Assembly (NCBI RefSeq): GCF_034048115.1
Contig: NZ_CP139145.1
Span: forward strand, 1,674,001-1,738,000
Direction of reading: 5' to 3'
Length of the DNA: 64,000 bases
Source: Pseudarthrobacter sp. IC2-21
GTDB lineage: Bacteria > Actinomycetota > Actinomycetes > Actinomycetales > Micrococcaceae
This document shows, piece by piece, positions 19,178 through 28,881 of the stretch (positions within the stretch are counted from its first letter, which is position 1; every line of letters starts with the position of its first letter). The notes beneath the pieces were generated by a model. The model made no database searches and was not told the origin of the DNA. It saw nothing but the letters and a program-made list of their open reading frames with translations. A program made the position numbers and the translations under genes.

Positions 19178-20518
19178 ATGGACCGCCAGCAAGAGTTTGT
19201 CCTGCGCACAATCGAGGAGCGCGACATACGGTTCGTACGTCTGTGGTTCACCGACGTCGTCGGGTCGCTTAAGTCAGTGGCACTGGCGCCGGCAGAAGTT
19301 GAGGGTGCCTTCGAAGAAGGGCTCGGCTTCGACGGCTCATCCATCGAGGGCCTGGCCCGGGTCTTTGAATCGGACATGCTGGCACAGCCGGATCCTTCCA
19401 CCTTCCAGATCCTGCCGTGGCGCGGTGAGACAGAGCAGACCTCCCGAATGTTCTGCGACATCCTGACCCCGGACGGCGAACCGTCCTCCGCCGACCCGCG
19501 AAACGTCCTGAAGCGGACCCTGGCGAAGGCCGCGGACATGGGATTCACGTGCTACACACACCCTGAGATTGAGTTCTACCTGCTGAAGTCGCAGGAGCCC
19601 GGCCCTGACGGCTCGCCGGTGCCGGTGGATGAAGGCGGCTACTTCGACCACGTGCCCGGCGGCGTTGCCCAGGACTTCCGCCGCACAGCCGTGACCATGC
19701 TGGAGTCGGTGGGCATCTCGGTGGAGTTCAGCCACCACGAAGCCGGGCCCGGCCAGAACGAGATTGACCTCCGCTACGCCGATGCCCTTCAGACGGCGGA
19801 CAACATCATGACGTTCCGGACCGTCATCAAGGAAGTGGCACTGCAGCAGGGGACCTATGCCACCTTCATGCCCAAGCCCTTCACCGAACACCCGGGGTCC
19901 GGCATGCACACCCACTTCTCGCTGTTTGAAGGCGACGCGAACGCATTTTACGAGGCCGGCGCGGAGTTCCAGCTCTCCAAGACGGCGCGCCAGTTCATCG
20001 CAGGCATCCTGAAGCACGCCCCGGAGTTCACGGCCGTGACCAACCAGTTCGTTAACTCGTACAAGCGCCTTTGGGGCGGCGGCGAAGCCCCGAGCTACCT
20101 GAGCTGGGGTCACAACAACCGGTCCGCGCTGGTCCGCGTACCGCTGTACAAGCCCGGGAAAGGCCAGTCAGCCCGGATCGAATACCGCGGCATCGATTCC
20201 GCTGCCAATCCCTACCTCGCCTACGCCGTCCTGCTGGGCGCGGGCCTGAAGGGCATTGAGGAGGGCTACGAACTCCCGCCCGCCGCGGAGGACGACGTCT
20301 GGTCGCTGAGCTCGGCTGAACGCCGCGCCATGGGACACGATCCGCTGCCGGCCAGCCTCCATGACGCCATCCGCTCCATGGAGGATTCAGAACTGATGCC
20401 GCAGATTCTGGGCGAACAGGTCTTCGAACACTTCCTGCGCAACAAGCGCGCGGAGTGGCAGGACTACCGTCTGCAGGTGACGCCCTACGAACTGCAGCGC
20501 AACCTCGGCATCCTTTAG
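19178..20518 (+). CDS. glnA2: Glutamine synthetase, GlnA2-type
   Basis: A type I glutamine synthetase fold of 446 residues, closest in motif to actinobacterial GlnA2 (N-terminus MDRQQEFVLRTIEERDIRFVRLWFTDV). Metal and substrate motifs are present: GFDGSSIEG, CYTHPEIEFYLL, HHEAGPGQNEIDLRY, GSGMHTHFSLF and IEYRGIDSAANPYLA. At the adenylylation position other type I enzymes have Tyr in a DLY motif; here the aligned segment reads DDVWSLSS with Trp375, so it should not be regulated by GlnE. The start is at the ATG with GGAGAAGAGG upstream. glnE follows 9 bp later. Confidence 0.93.
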   Translation: MDRQQEFVLRTIEERDIRFVRLWFTDVVGSLKSVALAPAEVEGAFEEGLGFDGSSIEGLARVFESDMLAQPDPSTFQILPWRGETEQTSRMFCDILTPDGEPSSADPRNVLKRTLAKAADMGFTCYTHPEIEFYLLKSQEPGPDGSPVPVDEGGYFDHVPGGVAQDFRRTAVTMLESVGISVEFSHHEAGPGQNEIDLRYADALQTADNIMTFRTVIKEVALQQGTYATFMPKPFTEHPGSGMHTHFSLFEGDANAFYEAGAEFQLSKTARQFIAGILKHAPEFTAVTNQFVNSYKRLWGGGEAPSYLSWGHNNRSALVRVPLYKPGKGQSARIEYRGIDSAANPYLAYAVLLGAGLKGIEEGYELPPAAEDDVWSLSSAERRAMGHDPLPASLHDAIRSMEDSELMPQILGEQVFEHFLRNKRAEWQDYRLQVTPYELQRNLGIL

Positions 20519-20527
20519 GCGGCCGCG

Positions 20528-23500
20528 GTGAGCCTCGCCCGCCGCCTGATCTCGGCCGGCTTCAGTGACCTGGAGAAGGGGGAGCGGTTCCTCGCTGCCC
20601 CTGAACTGGAAGGACTGGACCCGGAGCGGCTCTTCGCGGGCCTGCAGATGGCGGCGAACCCGGATGTGGCGCTGCAGTCCCTGGTCCGCCTGATCGAGAA
20701 ACATCCGGGCCTTCGGGATCTCGCCGCGGCCGACCCGGAGACCAGTGAACCGCTCTACCGGGTTCTGGGTGCCTCGGAGGCGCTGGGCGAATTCCTGATC
20801 CGGCATCCGGAACACCTGGTCGCTTTCGAGGTCACTGCCAGTCCGGAACCGCTGCAGGCGGATCCGGACCAACTGCGGGCAGCACTGCTGGCCTCGGTCC
20901 GGGCTGACTCCAGATCGACCAGGCCGCTTGCCGGGATCACGGGCGCCGAGGCGTATGCCGCCCTCCGGACGGCCTACCGCCGCGGCGTGGTGGATCTTGC
21001 CATCAAGGACCTGTGCGCTGCCGATCCCTTGGACTTTATGCCCGCCGTCGGCGCTGAACTGGCCGACCTGGCCGGCGCTGCCATCGAAGCCGCGCTGGCA
21101 GTTTCCCGGGCGGAAGCCACAGAGAAGTTCAGCGCCGTTGAGGTCGCCGAGGTTGGCTTGGCCGTGATCGGCATGGGCAAGTGCGGAGCCCGCGAACTGA
21201 ACTACATTTCCGACGTCGACGTCATCTACGTCATTGACGCCGGGGACCTGGAAGATGCCCGCGCCATCACCATTGGCACGGCACTGGCGGCCGGAATCTC
21301 AAGGGCGATTTCCTCGGTGGCGCGGGAGCCGGGCCTCTGGGAGGTGGACGCCAACCTCCGGCCCGAGGGGAAGTCCGGACCGCTGGTGCGGACCCTCGCT
21401 TCCCACGAGAGCTACTACGCCCGCTGGGCCGAAAGCTGGGAGTTCCAAGCCCTGCTGAAGGCGCGCACCATCGCCGGGGACCGGGAACTTGGTGAACGCT
21501 ACGAGGACGCGGTGGCCCCCCTGATCTGGAATTCCGCCGGGCGGGAAGGATTTGTTGAGTCGGTCCAGGCGATGCGCCGCCGGGTGACCGAGCACATTCC
21601 CGCAGCCGAGGAACAACGCCAGATCAAGCTCGGCCGGGGAGGCCTGCGTGACGTTGAGTTCACGGTTCAGCTGCTCCAACTGGTGCACGGCAAATCCGAC
21701 GAGTCGCTCCGCCGCAGGGACACCACCGCGGCCATCGCGGCGCTCTCGGCCGGCGGCTACATTGGCCGGTCCGATGCCGCGGCCTTTGACCAGGCCTACC
21801 GTTACCTGCGGCTCCTGGAGCACCGGATCCAACTGTTCCAGCTCCGCCGGACGCATCTTATGCCGGTCAGCGAAACGGCCCTGCGTGCGCTGGCCAAGGC
21901 GGTGCTGGGGCCGTTCTCCACGGACCGTCCGCATTCTGATGCGCTCCTCGCCCAGTGGCAGAAAACCAAGAGGTCCGTCCGCGAACTGCACGAACGCATT
22001 TTCTACCGCCCGCTGCTGAACACCGCGGCGAAACTCAGCACGGAAGACGCCCGGCTGACGCCGGAGGCGGCCCAGGGACGCCTGGCTGCGCTGGGCTACC
22101 TTGACCCCAAGGGAGCCATGCGGCACATCGAGGCCCTGACAGCCGGGGTCAGCCGGCGTGCCGCCCTCCAGCGCCAGTTGTTGCCCATCCTGCTGGACTG
22201 GCTCGCCGAGGGCGTGGATCCGGACGCGGGCCTCCTGGCGTTCCGGCGGGTCAGCGAGGCGCTGGGCACCACCCACTGGTATCTCGGGATGCTCCGGGAC
22301 TCCACGGCCGCTGCGGAGCGGCTGTGCCACGTCCTTTCCAACTCACGCCTGATCGCGGACCTGCTGGAAGTGTCGCCGGAATCGGTGGCCTGGCTGGGCA
22401 ACGACAAGGACCTCGCGCCGCTGGGCTTCGAAGCCCAGTGGCAGGAGATCACCGCCAAAATGTCGCGGCACTCCGACCCCGAAAATGCGATGCGCCTGAT
22501 CCGGCTGATACGGCGCCGCGAGATCCTGCGGATCGCGATCGCGGATTCGGCCGGGCTGCTCAACCAGGATCAGGTCGGCTCAGCCCTCGCGGACACGGAC
22601 CGGGCGGCCGTCCTGGGTGCGTTGCGGGTGGCCGAAGGCATTGTCTCCGCGAAAGGTCCGCTCAAGACCGCCATGCTGATTGTTGCCATGGGCCGGCAGG
22701 GCGGACGCGAGATCGGCTACGGCTCGGATGCCGACGTGATGTACGCGCACCGGGCCCTGCCCGGCTACTCGGAGGAGGAAGCCCAGGAACAGGCGGCCAG
22801 GATCGTCTCCAGGGTCTCCAGCCTCCTGACGCAGCCGCTGAAGCCGGCCATCATGGCCGAACGGGTCCTGCAGATGGATGCCGACCTCCGCCCGGAGGGG
22901 AAAAACGGCGCCATGGTGCGTTCCCTCGATTCCTTCGCCGAATACTACCGACGGTGGTCGCTGATCTGGGAGGCACAGGCGCTGCTGCGGGCACGGCCCA
23001 TGGCCGGAGACGATGATCTGGCCCGCGATTTTGTGGCCCTCATCGACCCGATCAGATACCCGGAGAATATTTCGGAGCACGACGTCCGTGAAGTGCGCCG
23101 GGTCAAGGCCCGCGTCGAAGCCGAGCGGCTGCCGCGCGGGGCGGATCCGGCCCGCCACCTGAAACTGGGGCGCGGGGGACTGAGCGACGTCGAATGGCTG
23201 GTTCAGCTCCTCCAGCTCCAGCACGCGGGCAAACACGATGAACTGCGGACCACCTCAACGGTGGAGGCGCTGGACGCGGCCGCGTCCCTGGACCTGCTTT
23301 CCGCGGCTGATGCGAAGCTCCTCGCCGACGCGTGGCGGCTGGCCAGCCGGATCCGTTCCGCCAACGTGATTTGGACCGGACGGGCGTCGGACCTGCTGCC
23401 GTCCTCACGCCGGGACCTTGAAGCGGTGGCCCGCTGGTGCGGCTACCAACCCGGCCACGCGGCGGCACTGGAGGAGGACTACCTGCGCCTGAGCCGGCGG

Positions 23501-23539
23501 GCCCGTGCCGTCTTCGAACGGGTTTTCTACGGCCATTAG
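20528..23539 (+). CDS. glnE: Glutamine synthetase adenylyltransferase/deadenylyltransferase GlnE
   Basis: GlnE attaches AMP to, and removes it from, a tyrosine of glutamine synthetase. The 1003-residue protein has the two expected nucleotidyltransferase domains: an N-terminal one with GMGKCGARELNYISDVDVIY (about 216-235) and a C-terminal one with AMGRQGGREIGYGSDADVMY (about 721-740). Each has paired Asp residues in SDxD. Each domain is followed by a helical segment with KLGRGGLxDVE (KLGRGGLRDVEFTVQLLQL and KLGRGGLSDVEWLVQLLQL). The start is GTG, 9 bp after glnA2, so they are likely cotranscribed. The probable target is GlnA1 (Tyr402), encoded about 3 kb downstream. Confidence 0.96.
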   Translation: MSLARRLISAGFSDLEKGERFLAAPELEGLDPERLFAGLQMAANPDVALQSLVRLIEKHPGLRDLAAADPETSEPLYRVLGASEALGEFLIRHPEHLVAFEVTASPEPLQADPDQLRAALLASVRADSRSTRPLAGITGAEAYAALRTAYRRGVVDLAIKDLCAADPLDFMPAVGAELADLAGAAIEAALAVSRAEATEKFSAVEVAEVGLAVIGMGKCGARELNYISDVDVIYVIDAGDLEDARAITIGTALAAGISRAISSVAREPGLWEVDANLRPEGKSGPLVRTLASHESYYARWAESWEFQALLKARTIAGDRELGERYEDAVAPLIWNSAGREGFVESVQAMRRRVTEHIPAAEEQRQIKLGRGGLRDVEFTVQLLQLVHGKSDESLRRRDTTAAIAALSAGGYIGRSDAAAFDQAYRYLRLLEHRIQLFQLRRTHLMPVSETALRALAKAVLGPFSTDRPHSDALLAQWQKTKRSVRELHERIFYRPLLNTAAKLSTEDARLTPEAAQGRLAALGYLDPKGAMRHIEALTAGVSRRAALQRQLLPILLDWLAEGVDPDAGLLAFRRVSEALGTTHWYLGMLRDSTAAAERLCHVLSNSRLIADLLEVSPESVAWLGNDKDLAPLGFEAQWQEITAKMSRHSDPENAMRLIRLIRRREILRIAIADSAGLLNQDQVGSALADTDRAAVLGALRVAEGIVSAKGPLKTAMLIVAMGRQGGREIGYGSDADVMYAHRALPGYSEEEAQEQAARIVSRVSSLLTQPLKPAIMAERVLQMDADLRPEGKNGAMVRSLDSFAEYYRRWSLIWEAQALLRARPMAGDDDLARDFVALIDPIRYPENISEHDVREVRRVKARVEAERLPRGADPARHLKLGRGGLSDVEWLVQLLQLQHAGKHDELRTTSTVEALDAAASLDLLSAADAKLLADAWRLASRIRSANVIWTGRASDLLPSSRRDLEAVARWCGYQPGHAAALEEDYLRLSRRARAVFERVFYGH

Positions 23540-23604
23540 GGACCGGACACGTCCCCGGGGTGCGGGCAGGAAGCGCGGCGGCGACGGCTGCCGCCAAATG
23601 CGGA

Positions 23605-23642
23605 TAACCTCTAAAGGTTAGTTTGCCGGTCCAGAAACCGGC
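23605..23642 (+). promoter_or_regulatory. Dyad and small hairpin upstream of the amino acid transporter
   Basis: TAACCT-N4-AGGTTA (23605-23620) is a perfect 6-4-6 dyad 52-67 bp before the transporter start. It is followed by a second inverted repeat, GCCGGT-N6-ACCGGC (23625-23642). These are candidates for an operator and an mRNA leader hairpin. The regulator is unknown. Confidence 0.4.
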
Positions 23643-23671
23643 TGCCGCACTTACCAAGGGGTTGTTAGAAC

Positions 23672-25186
23672 TTGTCCAGACTCCAGCAGACCGGGGCCAC
23701 CCGTCACCGGCGAGCCACGGTCATCGGAGCGTTGCTGGCCTTTGCCGCGATGATCTTCGGTGCCGTCGGCGCCGCAGCCGCGCCGGCAGACGCAACCGCG
23801 GCCTCCATCGGGTCCGCCCCCTCCGCCATACCGTCAAGCCTCGCGGGCAAGACCTTCGTCATCGGCACGGACACCACCTTTGCCCCGTTCGAGTTCCGGG
23901 ATGCGGGAGGTGAACTGACCGGCATCGACATGGACATCATCCGTGAGATCGCGAAGAAGCAGGGATTCGCCGTCGAGATCAAGTCGCTGGGCTTCAACGC
24001 GGCCCTCCAGGCGCTCTCCTCCAACCAGGTGGACGGCGTGATCGCGGGCATGTCCATCACGGAGCCGCGCAAACAGATTTACGATTTCTCCGACCCCTAC
24101 TTCGAGTCGGGCGTTCAGATGGCCGTTGCCAAGTCCAACTCGGACATCAAGGCTTACGAGGACCTCCGGGGTAAGACGGTCACGGCCAAGACGGGAAGCG
24201 AGGGCGAAACCTTCGCCAAGTCCATCGCGGACAAATACGGCTTCACGGTCACGTCACTGGACCAGTCCGCCACCATGTACGAGCTGGTCAAGTCCGGGAA
24301 TGCCGTGGCTGTTTTCGATGACTACCCGGTCCTGGCGTACGGCATCAGTCAGAACAACGGTCTGAAGTCCGTGACAGAGAAGGAAAAGGGCGGCTCCTAC
24401 GGCTTCGCCGTCAACAAGGGACAGAACCCGGAGCTGCTTCAGGCGTTCAACACCGGCCTGGGCGATCTGAAGTCCACCGGGAAGTACCAGGAAATCCTGG
24501 ATAAGTACCTCAAAGATCCCACCCAGGCCACTCCCTCCAGCTTCTGGGACCTGCTGGTCAACAGCTTCCCCGCGCTGATGAAGGGCCTGGGCAATACGGT
24601 TCTGGTGACTGCGATTTCCTTCGCCATCGCCATGCTGATCGGTCTGTTCATGGGCTTCCTGAAGATCTCCACCAGCACACTGCTCCGTGGCGTTGCGACG
24701 ACCTTCGTCAGCGTCTTCCGCGGGACCCCGTTGCTGGTATGGGCGTTCTTCTTCTACTTTGGCATCCCGCAACTCACCGGCCAGCCGATCGACATCTGGG
24801 TGGCGGGTGTGTTGACCCTGAGCCTGAACTCCGGTGCGTACATCACCGAAATCGTCCGGGGATCCATCCAGTCGGTGGACCCGGGCCAGCTCGAGGCCAG
24901 CCGCAGCCTGGGCCTGGGCTACGCCAAGTCCATGCAGAAAGTTGTGGTTCCGCAGGCTTTCAAGATCATGACGCCTTCCCTGATCAACCAGCTGATCATC
25001 ATGCTCAAGGACAGCTCCCTGCTGCTCGCCATCGGCTTCGCGGAACTTCTCTACCAGGGCCAGCAGATCTACGCGGGCAACTTCCGGATCACCGAGACAC
25101 TGCTGATTGTCGCTGTCCTGTACTTCGTGGTGATCATGCTCCTGACCAAACTGGCCAACGTTGCAGATAAGAGGTTCAACAAATGA
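23672..25186 (+). CDS. Polar amino acid ABC transporter, fused substrate-binding protein and permease
   Basis: A 504-residue fusion. Residues about 1-45 form a signal peptide ([14 protein letters not shown] then AAAAPADA). Residues about 50-275 are a family 3 solute-binding domain ([43 protein letters not shown]). Residues about 285-500 are a HisM/GlnP-type permease ([26 protein letters not shown], and the EAA loop [24 protein letters not shown]). With the ATPase downstream (ATGA overlap) it should import glutamine, glutamate or a similar amino acid. The position between glnE and glnA1 favours glutamine. The start is TTG with AAGGGG upstream; no ATG precedes the signal peptide. Confidence 0.92.
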   Translation: MSRLQQTGATRHRRATVIGALLAFAAMIFGAVGAAAAPADATAASIGSAPSAIPSSLAGKTFVIGTDTTFAPFEFRDAGGELTGIDMDIIREIAKKQGFAVEIKSLGFNAALQALSSNQVDGVIAGMSITEPRKQIYDFSDPYFESGVQMAVAKSNSDIKAYEDLRGKTVTAKTGSEGETFAKSIADKYGFTVTSLDQSATMYELVKSGNAVAVFDDYPVLAYGISQNNGLKSVTEKEKGGSYGFAVNKGQNPELLQAFNTGLGDLKSTGKYQEILDKYLKDPTQATPSSFWDLLVNSFPALMKGLGNTVLVTAISFAIAMLIGLFMGFLKISTSTLLRGVATTFVSVFRGTPLLVWAFFFYFGIPQLTGQPIDIWVAGVLTLSLNSGAYITEIVRGSIQSVDPGQLEASRSLGLGYAKSMQKVVVPQAFKIMTPSLINQLIIMLKDSSLLLAIGFAELLYQGQQIYAGNFRITETLLIVAVLYFVVIMLLTKLANVADKRFNK

Positions 25187-25932
25187 GCACAGCAGTAACT
25201 GAGCGCAGCAAGATCTCGGTCAGGGACCTCAAAAAGTCTTTCGGGGCGCATGAGGTCCTCAAGGGCATCAACGCGGAGGTGGCGGAGGGCGAAGTCGTCT
25301 GTGTCATCGGTCCTTCCGGCTCCGGCAAGTCCACTTTCCTGCGGTGCCTGAACAAGCTCGAGGACATCACAGCCGGCCACGTCACCGTGGATGGCTTCGA
25401 CGTGTCGGATCCCAAAGTGGACATCAACGAGGTCCGGCGGCACATCGGCATGGTCTTCCAGCACTTCAACCTGTTTCCGCACATGTCGGTCATTGAGAAC
25501 ATCATGCTGGCTCCGGTGGAATCGAAGAAGCAGGGCAAGGCCGAGGCCCGGGACAGCGCTCTGAAGCTGCTGGAACGCGTCGGCCTCGCCGAGAAGGCCG
25601 ATGCCCGCCCGGCGTCGCTGTCCGGCGGCCAGAAGCAGCGGGTCGCGATTGCCCGGGCCCTGGCCATGAACCCGGACATCATGCTTTTCGATGAAGCCAC
25701 CTCCGCACTGGACCCCGAGATGGTGGGCGAGGTGCTGCAGGTCATCAAAGACCTGGCCGGCGAAGGCATGACCATGGTCCTGGTCACGCACGAAATGGGT
25801 TTCGCCCGCGAGGTCGCTGACCGGGTGCTCTTTATGGCGGACGGTGTGATCTGCGAGCAGGGAAAGCCGGAGCAGCTGTTCGGAAACCCGCAACAGCAGC
25901 GGACCCAGGACTTCCTGTCCAAGGTGCTTTGA
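25183..25932 (+). CDS. Polar amino acid ABC transporter ATP-binding protein (GlnQ type)
   Basis: The 249-residue ATPase has Walker [10 protein letters not shown], the Q-loop [12 protein letters not shown], the ABC signature [15 protein letters not shown], Walker [15 protein letters not shown] and the switch [13 protein letters not shown], all typical of the GlnQ/HisP/ArtP group. Its ATG overlaps the stop of the fused binding protein-permease, so the two form one transcription unit and one transporter. The exact substrate is inferred from context only. Confidence 0.95.
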   Translation: MSTAVTERSKISVRDLKKSFGAHEVLKGINAEVAEGEVVCVIGPSGSGKSTFLRCLNKLEDITAGHVTVDGFDVSDPKVDINEVRRHIGMVFQHFNLFPHMSVIENIMLAPVESKKQGKAEARDSALKLLERVGLAEKADARPASLSGGQKQRVAIARALAMNPDIMLFDEATSALDPEMVGEVLQVIKDLAGEGMTMVLVTHEMGFAREVADRVLFMADGVICEQGKPEQLFGNPQQQRTQDFLSKVL

Positions 25933-25939
25933 TCCGGAG

Positions 25940-26461
25940 ATGCCTGAAAGCGTGTGGCTGTTGCCGCTGAAGGATGTCGACGACGACGCTCGTGCCGTGA
26001 AGCTGGGGGAGATAGCCGAACTGGACGTCACTGCCTCCCAGCGGCGGTTTGTGGATGACCCGCTGCGCATGGCGCTGGCCGGCCTGGCAGAGGCCGGCCG
26101 GCATCCTTTCGCGATCGACTCCAACGGGCTTGCCGTCGGCGTCCTGACGCTGCAGGCCGGTGCCGCCCGGCTGGCCGGCTGGCCGGATAGCGACTCCGCC
26201 TGGTTGTTGAGGGGGTTCGCGATCGACCGGCGCCGGCAGGGGAGGGGACTGGGACAACTCGCGGCTGCCGCGGCGGTGGAGGCCGCCGCGAAACTGACGG
26301 CGAAGCACGCAGGCGGCGAGACCGGCGTCGTTCTTTCGGTCAATGAAGCCAACCCGGCGGGTCTGGCCGCCTACCGCAAGGCCGGATTCACCGACCACGG
26401 CCAGTATCTCGGCGGAAGTTCCGGGCCCCAGCGGATCATGTTCCGCGCGTTTACGGGGTAA
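25940..26461 (+). CDS. GNAT family N-acetyltransferase
   Basis: A 173-residue protein with the GNAT acetyl-CoA-binding motif in LRGFAIDRRRQGRGLGQLAAAAA (about 93-115) and the C-terminal VNEANPAGLAAYRKAGFTDHGQYLGG. The N-terminal half carries DVTASQRRFVDDP, a pattern seen in GNATs related to spermidine/spermine or small-amine acetyltransferases. The acceptor is not predictable. It starts 7 bp after the ATPase stop, so it is probably the last gene of the transporter operon. Confidence 0.87.
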   Translation: MPESVWLLPLKDVDDDARAVKLGEIAELDVTASQRRFVDDPLRMALAGLAEAGRHPFAIDSNGLAVGVLTLQAGAARLAGWPDSDSAWLLRGFAIDRRRQGRGLGQLAAAAAVEAAAKLTAKHAGGETGVVLSVNEANPAGLAAYRKAGFTDHGQYLGGSSGPQRIMFRAFTG

Positions 26462-26657
26462 TTCGACCAGACACGCAGCCACAGGATTGCCTCCGGGCGA
26501 ACATTGACCCATCATGTGGGTGGCGGTGTTCTTCAGTCCTTGTTGGGGGGAAGGCTTGAAAAGTCTTCGTCCGGGGGAGCACATGTCAGGGGGCTGGCTC
26601 TTGGTCTCAGCACGTCTGGAGCCAGCCTCCACCTTGCGCGGCTCTGCCAGATGCAAA
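26462..26657. other. Intergenic region with an inverted repeat, no gene seen
   Basis: The gap between the convergent GNAT and glnA genes is 277 bp. Besides the terminator at 26658-26706 it holds GGCTGGCTC (26592-26600) paired with GAGCCAGCC (26629-26637), a 9-bp stem with a 28-base loop that may end the + strand operon. One short frame here runs through the terminator and has no family features. Confidence 0.5.
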
Positions 26658-26706
26658 AAGTCCGCCCGGACGGCTCAGCATGGCTGCTGGCCGTCCGGGC
26701 GGACTT
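26658..26706 (-). terminator. Intrinsic terminator of glnA1
   Basis: A perfect 17-bp inverted repeat, AAGTCCGCCCGGACGGC and its complement, has a 15-base loop. On the minus strand it is followed by a run of T (the A-run at 26655-26659). It starts 33 bp after the glnA stop. It may also act on + strand transcripts. Confidence 0.88.
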
Positions 26707-26738
26707 ATCGGGACTGAGTGTGTCAGCCCTGCGGTGTG

Positions 26739-28163
26739 TTAGACGCCGTAGTAGAGCTCGAACTCGTACGGGTTCGGGCGCAGGGACAGCGGGCGGATCT
26801 CGTACTCGTACTTGTACTCGATCCAGGTGTCGATCAGGTCCTGGGTGAACACGCCACCGGCCTGCAGGAACTCGTTGTCCTCGCTCAGTGCCTCGAGGGC
26901 TTCCTCCAGCGTTCCGGGAGCCTTGGGGATGTCCTTGGCTTCCTCGGCGGGGAGCTCGTAGAGGTCCTTGTCGATGGGGGCAGGCGGTTCGATGCGGTTG
27001 CGGATGCCGTCGATGCCGGCCATCAGCTGGGCAGCGAAAGCCAGGTACGGGTTGGAGGACGGGTCCGGAGCGCGGAACTCGATGCGCTTGGCCTTCGGGT
27101 TGGAACCTGTGATGGGGATACGGATGCCGGCGGAACGGTTGCCCTGCGAGTAAACCATGTTGACCGGGGCTTCGAAGCCCTTAACCAGGCGGCGGTAGGA
27201 GTTGACCGTCGGGTTGGTGAACGCCAGCACTGCCGAGGAGTGCTTCAGCAGGCCGCCGATGTACCAGCGGGCAGTGTCGGACAGGCCGGCGTAGCCCTTT
27301 TCGTCGTAGAACAGCGGTTCGCCGTTGGTCCACAGCGACTGGTGGCAGTGCATGCCCGAACCGTTGTCGCCGAAGACCGGCTTCGGCATGAACGTCACGG
27401 ACTTGCCCCAGGCGTCCGCGGTGTTCTTGATGACGTACTTGAACTTCTGCAGGTCATCAGCCGCGTGGGTCAGGGTGGTGAACTTGTAGTTGATTTCAGC
27501 CTGGCCGGCGGAGCCTACCTCGTGGTGGCTGCGTTCAACCTCCAGGCCGGCCTCGTCCAGGGCAACGCACATGGCGTCGCGCAGGTCGGCCTGCTTGTCG
27601 GTGGGGGAAACCGGGAAGTAGCCGCCCTTGACGGGAGTCTTGTAGCCGAGGTTGCCGCCTTCTTCTTCGCGGCCGGAGTTCCAGTGCGCTTCTTCCGAGT
27701 CGATCTTGTAGAAGCTGCCCTCGGGCGAGGACTGGTACTGAACGTTGTCGAAGACGAAGAATTCGGCTTCGGGAGCGAAGAACGCGGTGTCCGCAATGCC
27801 GGTGGAGGCCAGGTACGCCTCAGCCTTCTCGGCCACGCCGCGGGGGTCGCGGTGGTACGGGTCACCGGTGCGCGGGTTCACGATGGAGAAGTTCAGCGCC
27901 AGGGTCTTTTCCATGCGGAAGGTGTCCAGGAATGCGGTGGTGACGTCCGGGATCAGCTGCATGTCGGATTCGGCGATGCCCTGGAACCCGCGAATGGAGG
28001 AACCATCGAAGAGCTGGCCGTTGACGAAGAAGTCAGCGTCAACACTCTTGGCTGGCACATTGAAGTGCTGCTGGACGCCGGGGAGGTCGGTGAAGCGGAT
28101 ATCGACGAATTTAACATCCTCGTCCTTGATGAACTTGAGGACTTCGTCCGCATTCTTGAACAT
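26739..28163 (-). CDS. glnA: Glutamine synthetase type I (GlnA1)
   Basis: The main ammonia-assimilating enzyme, making glutamine from glutamate, ammonia and ATP as a dodecamer. The 474-residue protein has [57 protein letters not shown], and the [13 protein letters not shown] segment. The adenylylation loop reads [10 protein letters not shown] with Tyr402 in the position modified by GlnE. AGGAG lies 6 nt before the ATG. A 10-3-10 dyad lies about 64-86 bp upstream. The partner GlnE is encoded about 3 kb away on the other strand. Confidence 0.98.
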   Translation of the reverse strand: MFKNADEVLKFIKDEDVKFVDIRFTDLPGVQQHFNVPAKSVDADFFVNGQLFDGSSIRGFQGIAESDMQLIPDVTTAFLDTFRMEKTLALNFSIVNPRTGDPYHRDPRGVAEKAEAYLASTGIADTAFFAPEAEFFVFDNVQYQSSPEGSFYKIDSEEAHWNSGREEEGGNLGYKTPVKGGYFPVSPTDKQADLRDAMCVALDEAGLEVERSHHEVGSAGQAEINYKFTTLTHAADDLQKFKYVIKNTADAWGKSVTFMPKPVFGDNGSGMHCHQSLWTNGEPLFYDEKGYAGLSDTARWYIGGLLKHSSAVLAFTNPTVNSYRRLVKGFEAPVNMVYSQGNRSAGIRIPITGSNPKAKRIEFRAPDPSSNPYLAFAAQLMAGIDGIRNRIEPPAPIDKDLYELPAEEAKDIPKAPGTLEEALEALSEDNEFLQAGGVFTQDLIDTWIEYKYEYEIRPLSLRPNPYEFELYYGV

Positions 28164-28226
28164 CTATGCTCCTATCGCATATGTAAAATCTGGCTGCAAG
28201 CCGTCTGGTCCAGCGCAATCCGAAAG

Positions 28227-28249
28227 GCAGGGAAACAGCGTTTCCCTGC
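28227..28249 (-). promoter_or_regulatory. Perfect dyad upstream of glnA1
   Basis: GCAGGGAAAC-AGC-GTTTCCCTGC is a perfect 10-3-10 inverted repeat 64-86 bp upstream of the glnA start. Its position suits an operator or a 5' leader hairpin. It is not a clear AmtR box. It contains GAAAC half-sites like those of GlnR boxes, but with the wrong spacing. Confidence 0.5.
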
Positions 28250-28411
28250 TCGGGCTATTGCTTGAAACTGCTACCAACCTTATGGACATGTCATTTCCCG
28301 ACAGTGTCCGCATTGTTTCGGGCAGGTTACAGAATGCCCTGCCCTGGCAACGCTATCGACTGACCACACTGCGGTCCAGCGGATTCCACGCTGTGAACGG
28401 TGACGAGCCGG

Positions 28412-28424
28412 TAGGATTGGACGG
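28412..28424 (+). promoter_or_regulatory. Leaderless -10 element of the RDD gene
   Basis: TAGGAT at 28412-28417 is followed by six bases and then the GTG at 28424. No ribosome binding site is visible. Confidence 0.55.
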
Positions 28425-28861
28425 TGGTAGATCGCAACGACATTGGCTCCTGGCTGACCGGACCGGACACTTCGGGCATTTCCAAATACCCGGGGGAGCG
28501 GTTGGGGCTACCCGAGTCCGGGCCTGGTTCAATCGCCCGCGCGGGACGCCGCATCGTCGCCATCATGCTCGACTGGGGCGTTGCACTGTTGATCAGCAAT
28601 TTTGCCTTTGCCGGCGACTCCTGGGCTACCCTTTTCGTCTTTGCCGTGGAGCAGACTCTGCTCGTGGGCACGCTTGGGTACAGCATTGGCCACCGGATAG
28701 TTGGCATCCACGTTCTTCGGCTGGGCGGCGCTCCGGCGGGACCCTTGGCCGCGCTGGTCCGGGCGGTGCTCCTGTGCCTGGTCATCCCGGCCGTCATCTT
28801 TGATCCGGACCACCGTGGCCTGCATGACAAAGCCATGAACACGGTCCTGGTGCGGCGCTAG
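28424..28861 (+). CDS. RDD family membrane protein
   Basis: The 145-residue protein fits the RDD domain: ARAGRRIVAIMLDWGVALLISNF (Arg and Asp in the first membrane segment), a second segment (FAVEQTLLVGTLGYSIGHRIVGIHVLR), and the C-terminal FDPDHRGLHDKAMNTVLV, the usual ending of RDD proteins. RDD proteins are small membrane proteins of mostly unknown function; some are suggested to be transporters. Its divergent neighbour is glnA1, and the adjacent RDD/glnA pairing is common in actinobacteria. The GTG start is leaderless. Confidence 0.9.
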   Translation: MVDRNDIGSWLTGPDTSGISKYPGERLGLPESGPGSIARAGRRIVAIMLDWGVALLISNFAFAGDSWATLFVFAVEQTLLVGTLGYSIGHRIVGIHVLRLGGAPAGPLAALVRAVLLCLVIPAVIFDPDHRGLHDKAMNTVLVRR

Positions 28862-28881
28862 TTCCACGCCCCGGCGTGTTC

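Noticed and set aside
26514..26717. 67-codon plus-strand frame in the GNAT-glnA gap
   Set aside because: It runs through the glnA terminator and has no ribosome binding site or family features.
26718..28265. 515-codon plus-strand frame opposite glnA1
   Set aside because: Glutamine synthetase motifs on the other strand are unambiguous; this is its mirror frame.
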